In this document: positions 1-8,197 of the stretch, one piece after another
How the letters are laid out: every line of letters starts with the position of its first letter
Numbering within the stretch: the first letter of the stretch is position 1
Origin: Planctomycetota bacterium
GTDB lineage: Bacteria > Planctomycetota > UBA11346
NCBI GenBank assembly: GCA_022841245.1
Contig: JALHRW010000001.1
Location: 33,869 to 97,868 of the forward strand
Direction: 5' to 3'
Length of the DNA stretch: 64,000 nucleotides
Position numbers and translations under genes: made by a program
Notes under the pieces: model-generated
The model's database searches: none
What the model was told of the DNA's origin: nothing
Seen by the model: only the letters and a program-made list of their open reading frames with translations

Positions 1-534
1 CGGCTTCCACGCCGAGTCGGTCAGCAGCACGCAGTCGATGCCGCCTGCGTTCTTCAGCGCCGAATCGACGATCAGACGCAGGAGGTGCTCGCCGGCCGCC
101 AGCTGCACCGGGGCGAGATGCACCCATCCCAGCGTCCGCTGGCTTGCCAGGGGCAGGGGCGCGATGGCGCCAGCGAGGTCGAGGCGCACCAGTTCGCCGC
201 CGTCAAAGGCGTAGCGGTACGATGAATTCGGCAGATTGCAGCGGATCCAGGCGTGGTAGGCGCCGGGCTTGGCGAGGGTGAAGCGCAGCTCCGACTGGCC
301 GACAGCATCGCCGCTGTGGCACAGCCAGTTGCCGCCCGACAGGTCGTTGCGCGGGACGTTGTCGTAGAAGCGGTCGCGGTTGAAGTTGTGGCGGGCCTGC
401 TCGCCCTCCATCCACACCACCTCGCCGGATCCAGGCACGGTGCTCGAGGCTGTCGCCGTGGGCTTCGGCGCCTCGCCCGCGGCGACGAGGCCGAACAGGG
501 TCAGGCTGAGCAGGGTGCGGCTGATATGGGTCAT
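1..534 (-). CDS. Exported carbohydrate-binding-like protein, C-terminus beyond window
   Basis: An open frame starts at ATG 534 and stays open to base 1, giving 178 codons with no stop, so the gene is cut by the left edge. The protein opens with a signal peptide (basic start, hydrophobic run, Ala-rich cleavage region near residue 20). A beta-rich segment follows (motifs VVWMEGEQA and GWVHLAPVQL), of the kind seen in CBM-like modules on extracellular glycosidases and lyases of PVC bacteria. The start overlaps the stop of the upstream small gene by 4 bp (ATGA), so it is the seventh gene of the LacI-led operon. The part that would show a catalytic domain lies outside the window, so only export and a sugar-binding-like fold can be suggested. 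Confidence 0.75.
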   Translation of the reverse strand, partial: MTHISRTLLSLTLFGLVAAGEAPKPTATASSTVPGSGEVVWMEGEQARHNFNRDRFYDNVPRNDLSGGNWLCHSGDAVGQSELRFTLAKPGAYHAWIRCNLPNSSYRYAFDGGELVRLDLAGAIAPLPLASQRTLGWVHLAPVQLAAGEHLLRLIVDSALKNAGGIDCVLLTDSAWKP

Positions 535-767
535 ATCCGGTCCAGGTTGGTAGATTGACACAGTCGCTCAGAAATTGCCTGACTGAATCCAATCTGTCCA
601 GCTCGGTACGCAGCCCAGGACTGGCTTACCGGGTCCGGGGTGCGGAGGTGGTCCAGGATGGTCTTGTGAACCTGGCTATCGATCGGATCCGCAGCAAGGC
701 ACACGTCCGAGGTGAGCAGCAAGGAAAGAACCAACGTATGAGCGAGAGGCAGGAGCGGGTACGGCAT
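531..767 (-). CDS. Small exported protein of unknown function (78 aa)
   Basis: The chosen start (ATG 767) follows the stop of the MFS gene within a few bases; a longer in-frame start at 800 would run into that gene. The product has a clear signal peptide (MPYPLLPLAHTLVLSLLLTS, cleavage after CLA) and a mature part of about 50 residues with no recognised domain. The stop overlaps the next start as ATGA, which implies translational coupling. A periplasmic helper or a short accessory peptide are both possible. Support comes from operon position and the signal peptide only. Confidence 0.55.
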   Translation of the reverse strand: MPYPLLPLAHTLVLSLLLTSDVCLAADPIDSQVHKTILDHLRTPDPVSQSWAAYRAGQIGFSQAISERLCQSTNLDRI

Positions 768-771
768 CCGG

Positions 772-1932
772 TCATTTCCCCTTGGTGTGGAGGCCTTCAT
801 TGGCCATGGCGACGAGTGGCACGACTAGCACGAGGATGGCGGCCAGGGCGGGAAAGAGCAGGACCGGGCCGGTGAGATGGGCCAGGGCGGGTGCGCTGGC
901 CACACCGAGCGAGCCGATCGCCACCACCACGCCGACTGCGCCGCCGGTGCGGCCCGGATTCATCGCGGCGGCCAGGGCGACTATCGCCGGCCAGATGCCC
1001 GCCGTCAGCAGCCCGGCCGCCGCCAGCAGCGCCAGGGCGGCCGGCCAGCCATCGACCAGGGCGAGCGCGCCCAGCGCCGCGGCGCCAAGCAGCGCCATGA
1101 GCACGGCCTGACGTGCGGTGGAGAGGACGGTGGAGAGGTACAGGCAGCCCAGGCGGCCGAGCAGCATGCCGCCCCAGAACAACGACAGGCCGAGCATGGC
1201 CCAGCGTTCTGGAGCGGCGAAGCGCTCATGCAGCTGCAAGTTGGCATAGATGGCGATGCCCGACTCGGCCAGGACGTAGCCGAACAGCGCCAGCGCCGGC
1301 AGCAGCACGCTACGCCGGCGCAGCAGCCCGGCCCCGGGTGCGGCGTCGGCAGCGCTGAGCGGCCGGGGCATGGGGACCGCCAGGTAGGAGATGAGCAGGA
1401 GCAGCCCAAGCCCGGCCTCGGCGGCGAAGAACAGGCGCCAGGGCGTGTCGAGCAGCAGCGCCATGACGCCGGGGCCGGCGATCGCCCCGGCGCAGTAGGC
1501 GACCTGCGACAGGTTCAAAACCATGCCCGGACGCTCGGGATAGAGATCGACCAGCAGGGCCGAGCCCTGGCTTTCGAGGATGCCGCCGCCCATGCCCATA
1601 AGCGCGCCGGCGAGGTGTGCTGCCGGCAGGCTGCCGCTGGCCGCCCACAGCGCCGCTCCACCCGCCAGCATCAGGCAGGCGGCGAGCAGCAGCGGCTTCT
1701 TGCCGTAACGGTCGCAGAGCATGCCGCCGTAGATGGTGGCGGCGAAGCAGGCCGCGAACTGGGTCGCCGCTACCCACGAGAGCGTGGTGGCATCGATGCC
1801 GAAATCCGGTGCGGCGCGCAACAGGGCGGCGGGCAGCAGCGTGGCCGAGACGGCGAAGGCGAACAGCGAGGCGCACGCCACCGCCAGCGCGGCGTGGCGG
1901 CCGGGAAGCGGCCCTGCCGGGGCGTCAGCCAC
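772..1932 (-). CDS. Major facilitator superfamily permease
   Basis: A 386-residue protein dominated by about twelve hydrophobic helices. The MFS signature loop between helices 2 and 3 is visible near residues 69-78 (GGMLCDRYGKKP, the GxxxDRxGRK motif). Length and helix count fit a sugar or metabolite transporter of the inner membrane. Start is GTG 1932, overlapping the end of the preceding mutarotase-like gene by 8 bp, so it is translated from the same message. In this operon it most plausibly imports the mono- or oligosaccharide handled by the neighbouring deacetylase and mutarotase-like proteins; the substrate cannot be read from sequence. Confidence 0.9.
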   Translation of the reverse strand: MADAPAGPLPGRHAALAVACASLFAFAVSATLLPAALLRAAPDFGIDATTLSWVAATQFAACFAATIYGGMLCDRYGKKPLLLAACLMLAGGAALWAASGSLPAAHLAGALMGMGGGILESQGSALLVDLYPERPGMVLNLSQVAYCAGAIAGPGVMALLLDTPWRLFFAAEAGLGLLLLISYLAVPMPRPLSAADAAPGAGLLRRRSVLLPALALFGYVLAESGIAIYANLQLHERFAAPERWAMLGLSLFWGGMLLGRLGCLYLSTVLSTARQAVLMALLGAAALGALALVDGWPAALALLAAAGLLTAGIWPAIVALAAAMNPGRTGGAVGVVVAIGSLGVASAPALAHLTGPVLLFPALAAILVLVVPLVAMANEGLHTKGK

Positions 1933-2863
1933 GGTGGAATACGGTGCTGACCGACACGCTCAGGCAGGCATCGGGTTCGAGCCGCACGGGCATGCCACCG
2001 GCCGCCTCGATCTCCATGAAGCCGTTGGCGTCGCTGTAGACGCTGTAGCGGCAGCCGCGCGCATCCGGAGCCTCGCCTGGCGGGCGGTCGGCAATGTCGA
2101 TGAAGCCGTGGCCGGCCTGCAACCCTCCGGCGCTGCGCCGCACGCGCAGGCCGCGCGCCGGATCGCGGAACTCGATCCACGGGACGGTGGCGGACAGGCC
2201 GAGCTGGAAGCGGTTGGAGCCATCGGTGCGCACGTGCCACAGCCCGTCCTCGCAGTGGCGCAGTGCCTCGCTGGGGCCGTAGAGATCCCACACGCAGTCG
2301 GCACCGCCATCGGGAAACACCGTCTCGCAGCCCGGCCTGCAATCGAACTGGCACAGCGTCCACGGCGCTAGGAGGCAGTCCTCGCGGCCCAGGCATGCGG
2401 TACCGCGGTAGGTGAAGGACTCCTCAACCAGCACGCCCAGGCCGTCGGCCTGCGGCCGCAGTTGGATGGTGCGGGCAGCACGTAGCGGAACGCCCAGGCC
2501 TATGGCGTTGATCAGGTCGATGTCCGCCTCGATGCGGGCGCTGTGCTCGGTGGTGGCGGTGCACTGCCAGCGGGCTCCGGTGAGGCCCGGCGGGACACGC
2601 CAGGCGCCGGTGGCGTAATGCCAGCCGAGACCGGTCCCTTCCGGGGCCGGCCACAGGCCGTCGCCACCGGGATTGGCATATCCGGCGGACGGGCCCGCCG
2701 CCAGGGCGGCGGGATTGACCCGCGTCAGCACCTCGTCGCGCAACACCGGATACAGCCGGCCTTCAAGGTCAAGTCCGGCGATGACGCCGTGCCCGGCATC
2801 GCCGATCAGGATGGCGCGCCTGCCGCCATCGGCAAAGAGTTGGAGGAGTTCCGACGTCTGCAT
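1925..2863 (-). CDS. Aldose-1-epimerase-like (DUF4380-like) protein
   Basis: About 312 residues from ATG 2863. This start lies 4 bp after the deacetylase stop; an in-frame start further upstream would overlap that gene heavily and begins with low-quality sequence. The segment around residues 60-75 (GGDGLWPAPEG) resembles the GGxxLWxAPE signature of DUF4380 and galactose-mutarotase-like beta-sandwich proteins, and the rest is beta-rich without a signal peptide. A cytoplasmic sugar-handling role, perhaps anomer interconversion, fits the operon (LacI, deacetylase, MFS). The family call rests on one motif and overall composition, so it is tentative. Confidence 0.6.
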   Translation of the reverse strand: MQTSELLQLFADGGRRAILIGDAGHGVIAGLDLEGRLYPVLRDEVLTRVNPAALAAGPSAGYANPGGDGLWPAPEGTGLGWHYATGAWRVPPGLTGARWQCTATTEHSARIEADIDLINAIGLGVPLRAARTIQLRPQADGLGVLVEESFTYRGTACLGREDCLLAPWTLCQFDCRPGCETVFPDGGADCVWDLYGPSEALRHCEDGLWHVRTDGSNRFQLGLSATVPWIEFRDPARGLRVRRSAGGLQAGHGFIDIADRPPGEAPDARGCRYSVYSDANGFMEIEAAGGMPVRLEPDACLSVSVSTVFHRG

Positions 2864-2867
2864 GGCA

Positions 2868-3755
2868 TCAACTCCGCGCCCGTACGGCGTAGTCACGCAT
2901 GGTGGTGAAGGCGCAGTCGCGCTCCTGCATGGTGGCGATGTAGCGATCGAGACCCTGCAGGGCTGGCGTGCCGGTGCCTTCCCAGATGAAGGGGTCGAAT
3001 GTGATCGAGCATTCATCGCAGCGCATGGTCTGCGGCATGGCGACGTACTCCCACGGGTGCAGGTAGACCGCCAGCACCGCCTCCTCGCCAGCGGGGACGC
3101 GCGCCGCCATGCGGCTGCTCAGGTCGGCGAACCATTGCGGACCCTTGAGCCGCATCATCGGCCACTGGTCGCGGCCCCGGTCGACGCCTGTGCGAGCGGC
3201 CACGTCCATGTCGAAGAACGGCGGCAATTCGAGGATGCGCATGGCGCCATCGCGGGTCCAGTCGTCGGCATCCGGATGGTAGGGCTGGCCACTGCGCCCG
3301 TGCGCGTAGGCCGGCAGCGAGGAGTCGATCAGGTAGCCCAAGCGGTCGAGCGTGCGCAGCATGGCGCTGGAGCCGAACAGCCGCGGGGCGCGGAACGAGA
3401 CCGGTCGCCGGCCGCAGACCCGCTCGACCGTGGTGGTGGCCAGCTCCAGCCGGGCGTCGATCTCATGGTCGAGCATGAAGCCACCGACCGGGACGTCGTA
3501 GACCGGCCGCCCCACCGTCTCGTGGAACATGGTGTGGCAGCCGATCTCGTGTCCGGCGTCGCGCGCCGCCAGCACTGCGTCCGGATGCGCCGCTGCCTCG
3601 CGTCCGACGTAGAAGAAGGTCGCGGGCACGCCGCGACGGCGCAGGACGTCGAGGATTGCGCCGGTGCCCTCGCTGATCCCCCGCGTGGTCGAGCCCCACG
3701 AGCCGATGTCGGTCTCCATGTCGAAGGAGAGGATGATGGTGGTGCTGGCGGGCAC
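2868..3755 (-). CDS. NodB-type polysaccharide deacetylase
   Basis: 295 residues from a GTG start at 3755, chosen because AGGAG lies 7 bases upstream and the homology begins there. NodB motifs are in order: ILSFDMETD near residue 11 with the catalytic-base Asp, the metal-binding HTMFH near residues 74-78, RAPRLFG near 122 (motif 3), and LHPWEY near 232 (motif 5 His). The second Asp of the usual FDDG is replaced by MET, as in the PuuE-like branch, which also carries the HPWE motif. There is no signal peptide, so it probably removes acetyl or carbamoyl groups from imported small substrates. It sits 17 bp downstream of the M24 gene. Confidence 0.88.
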   Translation of the reverse strand: MPASTTIILSFDMETDIGSWGSTTRGISEGTGAILDVLRRRGVPATFFYVGREAAAHPDAVLAARDAGHEIGCHTMFHETVGRPVYDVPVGGFMLDHEIDARLELATTTVERVCGRRPVSFRAPRLFGSSAMLRTLDRLGYLIDSSLPAYAHGRSGQPYHPDADDWTRDGAMRILELPPFFDMDVAARTGVDRGRDQWPMMRLKGPQWFADLSSRMAARVPAGEEAVLAVYLHPWEYVAMPQTMRCDECSITFDPFIWEGTGTPALQGLDRYIATMQERDCAFTTMRDYAVRARS

Positions 3756-3772
3756 GGCGCGCTCCTGCGGAT

Positions 3773-4945
3773 TCAGCGGACCGAGGTGAGCAGATGGTCC
3801 ATCCCGGGGCTGAAGGGTACCAGGCCGGCGGCGGTGACCTCGTAGCCGGTCTCGATGCGCGCCCCGTTCCACTCCGGGTGGCCGAAGAAGCTGATGTCGA
3901 TCGAGATCGCCATGCCAGGCTTCAGCTCGTCGTGGCTGTGCGGGCCGAAGAACGGCGACTCGGCCTCGTGCAGTCCGATGGTGTGGACGAAGGGGCAGAC
4001 CAGGTATTGCGACAGGCCGTGCTTGGCGAAATAGGCGCGGGCCGGTGCGTCGATCTGCTTGCCGACGCGGCCGGGCACCAGCGCGTCCTTGGTCAGCTGG
4101 AAGGCGGCGCGCAGGTGCTCGATGCAGGCCTTCTGGCTGGCGCTGAAGCCGCCGCCGATCGGCAGCATGTCGCCGACCACGCCGGCGTAGCCGTTCACCT
4201 TGGGGGCGATCCCGACCATCGCCATCTCGCCGGACGCCAGCACCTTGGAGCTGGCGGTCGGGACCACGGCATTGGCCCGCTTGCCGCTGCCGACGATGGC
4301 GGAGAAGCCGAAGCCGCTGGCGCCACGGCTGCGTGCAGCATATTCGCCGGCGGCGGCGACCTGGATCTCGGAGGCTCCCGGCCTGGCGGCCTCGCGCATC
4401 GCGGCGTAGCAATGGTCGGCGAGGGCGAAGGCGGCGCGGATCTGGGCCAGCTCCCAGGCCGACTTGGCGAAGCGCAGCTGGACGAAGGCGGCGGTGCAGT
4501 CGACCAGCTCGACTCCGGCGAAGCCGGCGAGGATCTGGCGATGGCAGTCGGCCGGCATGCGTCCGCCGCCGACCAAGCCGACGCGCTTCACCGTCCCCAG
4601 GGTCTGCTGCAACTCGGCGAACAGCTTGGGGAAGCCGATGATGACGGCGTTGGGGTACTCCTCGTCGGGGACCATGAAGACCGGGAAGTTGCGCGTCTCG
4701 GTGATCGCGCTGTCGAGCTTGGCGAAGGGCTCGCTCTCCGGTCCGCCCAGCAGCAGGCAGGGGCCGGTGCGCGGCACCAGCACGGCACCGCTTTCGAACT
4801 GCGGGCACCAGCCGGTCAGGTACCAGCCGTTGCCGATGTTGAACTCGTCATAGTAGACCAACACGGCATCAAGCTGCTGCTGGTGCATGATGGCGCGGAG
4901 CCGCTCGATGCGGGGGAGCTGTTCGGCGGCGTGCAGATAGGGCAT
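3773..4945 (-). CDS. M24 (pita-bread fold) peptidase/creatinase-like protein
   Basis: 390 residues from ATG 4945, with AAGGA about 8 bases upstream; the stop of the LacI gene is one base away. An N-terminal creatinase-type domain (residues 1-140) precedes the pita-bread domain (about 150-390), recognisable from GFGFSAIVGSGKRA, VHTIGLHEAE and KPGMAISIDISFF. Metallo-members of M24 use five ligands (Asp, Asp, His, Glu, Glu). Here the first Asp site reads VGIAPKV and the usual EPG Glu is Asp, so the metal site looks incomplete, as in creatinase, which works without metal. A C-N hydrolase for a small substrate is more likely than a proline aminopeptidase. Second gene of the operon. Confidence 0.82.
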   Translation of the reverse strand: MPYLHAAEQLPRIERLRAIMHQQQLDAVLVYYDEFNIGNGWYLTGWCPQFESGAVLVPRTGPCLLLGGPESEPFAKLDSAITETRNFPVFMVPDEEYPNAVIIGFPKLFAELQQTLGTVKRVGLVGGGRMPADCHRQILAGFAGVELVDCTAAFVQLRFAKSAWELAQIRAAFALADHCYAAMREAARPGASEIQVAAAGEYAARSRGASGFGFSAIVGSGKRANAVVPTASSKVLASGEMAMVGIAPKVNGYAGVVGDMLPIGGGFSASQKACIEHLRAAFQLTKDALVPGRVGKQIDAPARAYFAKHGLSQYLVCPFVHTIGLHEAESPFFGPHSHDELKPGMAISIDISFFGHPEWNGARIETGYEVTAAGLVPFSPGMDHLLTSVR

Positions 4946-4946
4946 G

Positions 4947-5975
4947 TCAACGTTCCTTGGTGCTGTCGCGGACGCATAGATGCGGAAGCAGCCGGCGCCG
5001 GATGGGGGTGGTCGTGGTGTCCGCCTCGTCGCAGACGCAGGCGACGGCCAAGCGGCCGAGCACGTCGTAGTCGAGGAGGACAGTGGTGAGGGCCGGGACC
5101 AGATAGGCGCCCAGTGGCAGGCCATCGATCCCGGCCACGGCGACGTCCTCGGGCACGCGGCGACCGCGGCGCTGCAGGGTGTGCATGATGGCCATCGCCA
5201 TCTCGTCATTGCTCAGGACCGCATCGAAGGCCAGGCCGCGCCCGATCGCGGCATCCACCGCGGCGGACGCCTGGACCTGGGTGAAGTCGGTCGCCAGGTG
5301 CAGTTGGGGTTCGGGCTCCAGGCCGCGCTCCGCCAGAGCCTCGTGGTGGCCCTGCGCCAGTTCGCGTGCGAAATAGTGGTCGGCGAAGCCGTTGACCAGC
5401 AGGATGCGACGGCGTCCGGCGTCCAGCAGGTGGCGGGTCATCTGGCGCGCCGCATCGAGGTTGTCGAAGCCGATGCTGTGGCAGGGGGCGGCCACGGCCG
5501 GATCACCGGTATGATCGACCAGCACGGCGTTGGGGCGCACCGCGAGCAGGATCTCCAGCTGGCGGGCGGGCAGATAGCCGACGATCATGGTCGGCAGTTC
5601 GCGGTCGGCCCGCATGCATTCGCACAGCGCGAGGAATTCACGCTGGTCATCGTTGGCCATGCGGATGACGCAGTCGCGGTTGCGACGGCCGAGTTCGCGG
5701 CTGATGGTCGTGATCAGGCCCTGCTTGAACACCGAGGCGGTGGCCTGGAGGTCGCAGAGGATGACATCGACCGCGGTGCGCGGCGGCGCCGTCGCCGTGC
5801 GTGGACGCCCAAAATTCGGTCGTGGCCGGTAGCCCAGCCGTTCGATCGCCTGCATCACCCTGTCACGGGTCGCGGTAGCGACCGGCGAACCGGGCTTCAG
5901 GGCACGGGTGACGGTCATGACCGTCACACCGCATGTGTCGGCGATATCCTGCAGGGTGGCGTCTGACGTCTTCAT
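4947..5975 (-). CDS. LacI-family transcriptional regulator
   Basis: 342 residues. The N-terminal LacI helix-turn-helix is clear (TLQDIADTCGVTVMTVTRAL, residues 7-26), with the hinge helix near residue 50 and a periplasmic-binding-protein-like sensor domain to the end (motifs VDHTGDP, DAVLSNDEMAMA, VAVAGIDG). It is the first gene of the minus-strand operon and is divergent from the esterase lipoprotein gene at 6050, with 74 bp between them. It most likely senses a sugar or derivative and controls both directions from that shared region. The effector is unknown. Confidence 0.93.
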   Translation of the reverse strand: MKTSDATLQDIADTCGVTVMTVTRALKPGSPVATATRDRVMQAIERLGYRPRPNFGRPRTATAPPRTAVDVILCDLQATASVFKQGLITTISRELGRRNRDCVIRMANDDQREFLALCECMRADRELPTMIVGYLPARQLEILLAVRPNAVLVDHTGDPAVAAPCHSIGFDNLDAARQMTRHLLDAGRRRILLVNGFADHYFARELAQGHHEALAERGLEPEPQLHLATDFTQVQASAAVDAAIGRGLAFDAVLSNDEMAMAIMHTLQRRGRRVPEDVAVAGIDGLPLGAYLVPALTTVLLDYDVLGRLAVACVCDEADTTTTPIRRRLLPHLCVRDSTKER

Positions 5976-6049
5976 GGTTGACTTTGCGTCTTGTAGACCC
6001 CATTATGTGAAAGTCAACACTAACGAAAATATAAGGCGGCAATGCAGGT
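5976..6049. promoter_or_regulatory. Divergent promoter region with 9-bp inverted repeat
   Basis: The 74-bp gap between the divergent LacI and lipoprotein genes holds a perfect 9-bp inverted repeat: GTTGACTTT at 5977-5985 and AAAGTCAAC at 6010-6018, arms 24 bp apart. On the minus strand TTGACT (6017-6012) and TACAAG (5995-5990), spaced 16 bp, form a plausible sigma-70 promoter for LacI. A half-operator CTAACG at 6020-6025 resembles the palindromic operator found at 22841 and 25632. The roles are inferred from position. Confidence 0.5.
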
Positions 6050-8197
6050 ATGAAGAGTGCTCTCACGATCGCCGCCGTCGCTGCCTGCCTGGCCGGATGC
6101 ACCAGCCGCACCGTGGGTGGTGACCTGCGTCCGCAGTATGAACTGCCGCGGCTGGCGGACGATCTGGTGATCGACGGTGATGGGGCCGAATGGTCGGCCG
6201 CCAGCCTGCGTCTGTCCGTGTTCACGGAGGACGGCGTCACCCCGATCGACCCGCTCCTGTTCTCGGCCGAGGCCCAACTGGGCTGGAACGTCCGTGGTCT
6301 GGTGGTGGCGGTGCACATGCGCAGCAACCAGCCGTGGGAGGAGTCGGCCGATGCCCGGTTGGCCTACCAGGCCGATTCGGTTGAACTGTTCCTGCGCCGG
6401 GGTGGTGCCTGGAAGGATCTGGTCCAGCCGGTGATCGCCCCTGGCATGGCGCCCGACCAGGATGCGGCGCGCTGCTTCGTCTACGACTACCGCGGCGGCG
6501 GCGCCGAGTGGACAGGACTTGCGACCGGGATCGAGTTCGTCCGTCAGCGCCAGGCCGACGGCTTCACCCTGGAGGCGCTGATCCCCTGGGCCCAACTGCA
6601 ACTGCCTGCCGAACTCGGCACGACCTGTGAATTCGCAATCAAGCTCAACAAGGTGCTGCCCAGTCTGGGACGCCGGCAGCTGTCCTGGTCCGGACCGACC
6701 GGTGACATCTTCCAGCGCTTGCGCCTGGCCGGCCCCGGAGCTGCCACGGTCGGACGCGCGGCGTGGATCGTACGAGACGGGCCGGATCGGGTGGCGGCCT
6801 GCGTGCTGGCCACGCATGGCGAGGCGGGTGCCAGCCTGAGTCTGCGCCGTGGCGAGGACGAACTGCTGCGCACGCCGCTGTGCCAGGTCGGCAACCGGGC
6901 GGCGGCGTGGGTCTCCATCCCCGCGCCCACGCCAGGCGGGCAGCCGCTGATCCTGTGCTGCGCCGACGAGGAGGTCTGCCGCTTCGAGGTCCAGGATGGC
7001 GGCCCGGCCCTGCGCCGGCGGCTCGAGGCCGCCGCCAGCCTGCCATGGTGGTACGGTGAGCAGGAACCGGGCATCGCCGGCCTGCGTTTCCGCGTGCCCG
7101 CCATCCTGAGCGTGGCAGCACTGCCGACGCCGGCCTGCGACGACCCCGTCCTGGCGCGCGCCGCTGGCGTGGTCGGGACCACGGTACGCTGGTATGGAGC
7201 TGATGGGGCCGCGGTGGAACGGGCCGAGCGTCCGGGTCGCTATGGTGCGGTGATCACCGTGCGCTGCGCCGATGGCAGCGAAGTCGTATTCCGCCAGACC
7301 TGCGTCCGTTTGGGTGATGATTTGCAGTCGAGGGGTCTCATGGATGACGCGCTGCGCCGGCTCGGTGCGACGGTCGCCGTCGATCCGGCCGGAGTTCAGT
7401 TGCGTGATCAGTTGGGCCTCCGCCTCGCCGACCAGCTGACGGCCGACCGCGACGTGGCACCTCTGCTCGCCGGCCTGCTCGAATCAGCCGTCGATGGCCA
7501 GCCGCCACGCGCGGCGGCACGCGATCGGGCATGGTGGCACCGCCTGGGCAGCAGTCACGGCGACGCCACCACCTACCGCTGGTTCCGCCGCCTGCCGAAC
7601 GGCTACGGACATGACCCTGACAGGCGCTGGCCGGCGGTGATCTACCTGCACGGCAGCGGCGGCCTGGTGCCGCGCGACTACAAACCCTACGAGCAGCGCG
7701 ATCCCGAGGCGGACCTGCTGGGCTGGGTCAAGGACAAGGATCTGCCGCTGGCGATCTACGCCCTGCAGGCCTCGAACCCGTGGGAACCGCCGGCCGTGCT
7801 GGCGGCGCTGGACCGCATCCTCGCCGAGGACCGCATCGACCCCGACCGGGTGGTACTGATGGGCTTCAGCATGGGTGGATTCGGGACCTGGGATTGCATC
7901 GTCGACCACCCCGAGCGTTTCGCCGGTGCGGTGCCGATCGGTGGGCGTGGCTTCCATGCCAGCGACGTTGCCGGGATCGCCGGCCGCCTGCCGGTGTGGG
8001 TATTCAACGGAGACAAGGACAACTCGACGACGCTGGAGGATGCCCAGGTGGTGGTGCGGACCCTGCAGGCGGCCGGCGGCGAGGTCCGTCTCACCGTCCT
8101 GCCCGGCGCCGATCACGGTGCCAGCCAGGCGGCGACCTACGCCACCCCCGGCCTGTGGGACTGGGTGCTGCAGCGGCGTCGCGGGACCACGCCATGA
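6050..8197 (+). CDS. Lipoprotein with CBM9-like N-domain and C-terminal esterase
   Basis: 715 residues. A lipobox (CLAGC, Cys16) predicts lipid attachment. Residues 30-225 look like a CBM9/DOMON-type beta-sandwich (LADDLVIDGDGAEWS at the start, DSVELFLRR later), typical of sugar or aromatic binding in extracellular enzymes. The C-terminal third is an alpha/beta hydrolase of the PHB-depolymerase/feruloyl-esterase type: VIYLHGSGG for the oxyanion region, nucleophile Ser607 in GFSMGG, Asp655 or Asp657 in NGDKDN, His689 in GADHG. It probably deacylates polysaccharides or cleaves ferulate-type esters at the cell surface. First gene of a four-gene operon; its stop overlaps the next start (ATGA at 8194). 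Confidence 0.85.
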   Translation: MKSALTIAAVAACLAGCTSRTVGGDLRPQYELPRLADDLVIDGDGAEWSAASLRLSVFTEDGVTPIDPLLFSAEAQLGWNVRGLVVAVHMRSNQPWEESADARLAYQADSVELFLRRGGAWKDLVQPVIAPGMAPDQDAARCFVYDYRGGGAEWTGLATGIEFVRQRQADGFTLEALIPWAQLQLPAELGTTCEFAIKLNKVLPSLGRRQLSWSGPTGDIFQRLRLAGPGAATVGRAAWIVRDGPDRVAACVLATHGEAGASLSLRRGEDELLRTPLCQVGNRAAAWVSIPAPTPGGQPLILCCADEEVCRFEVQDGGPALRRRLEAAASLPWWYGEQEPGIAGLRFRVPAILSVAALPTPACDDPVLARAAGVVGTTVRWYGADGAAVERAERPGRYGAVITVRCADGSEVVFRQTCVRLGDDLQSRGLMDDALRRLGATVAVDPAGVQLRDQLGLRLADQLTADRDVAPLLAGLLESAVDGQPPRAAARDRAWWHRLGSSHGDATTYRWFRRLPNGYGHDPDRRWPAVIYLHGSGGLVPRDYKPYEQRDPEADLLGWVKDKDLPLAIYALQASNPWEPPAVLAALDRILAEDRIDPDRVVLMGFSMGGFGTWDCIVDHPERFAGAVPIGGRGFHASDVAGIAGRLPVWVFNGDKDNSTTLEDAQVVVRTLQAAGGEVRLTVLPGADHGASQAATYATPGLWDWVLQRRRGTTP

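Noticed and set aside
2868-4808. 646-codon minus-strand frame that seems to fuse the deacetylase to an N-terminal region
   Set aside because: The N-terminal part is an out-of-frame reading of the M24 gene; the deacetylase has its own GTG start and AGGAG site.
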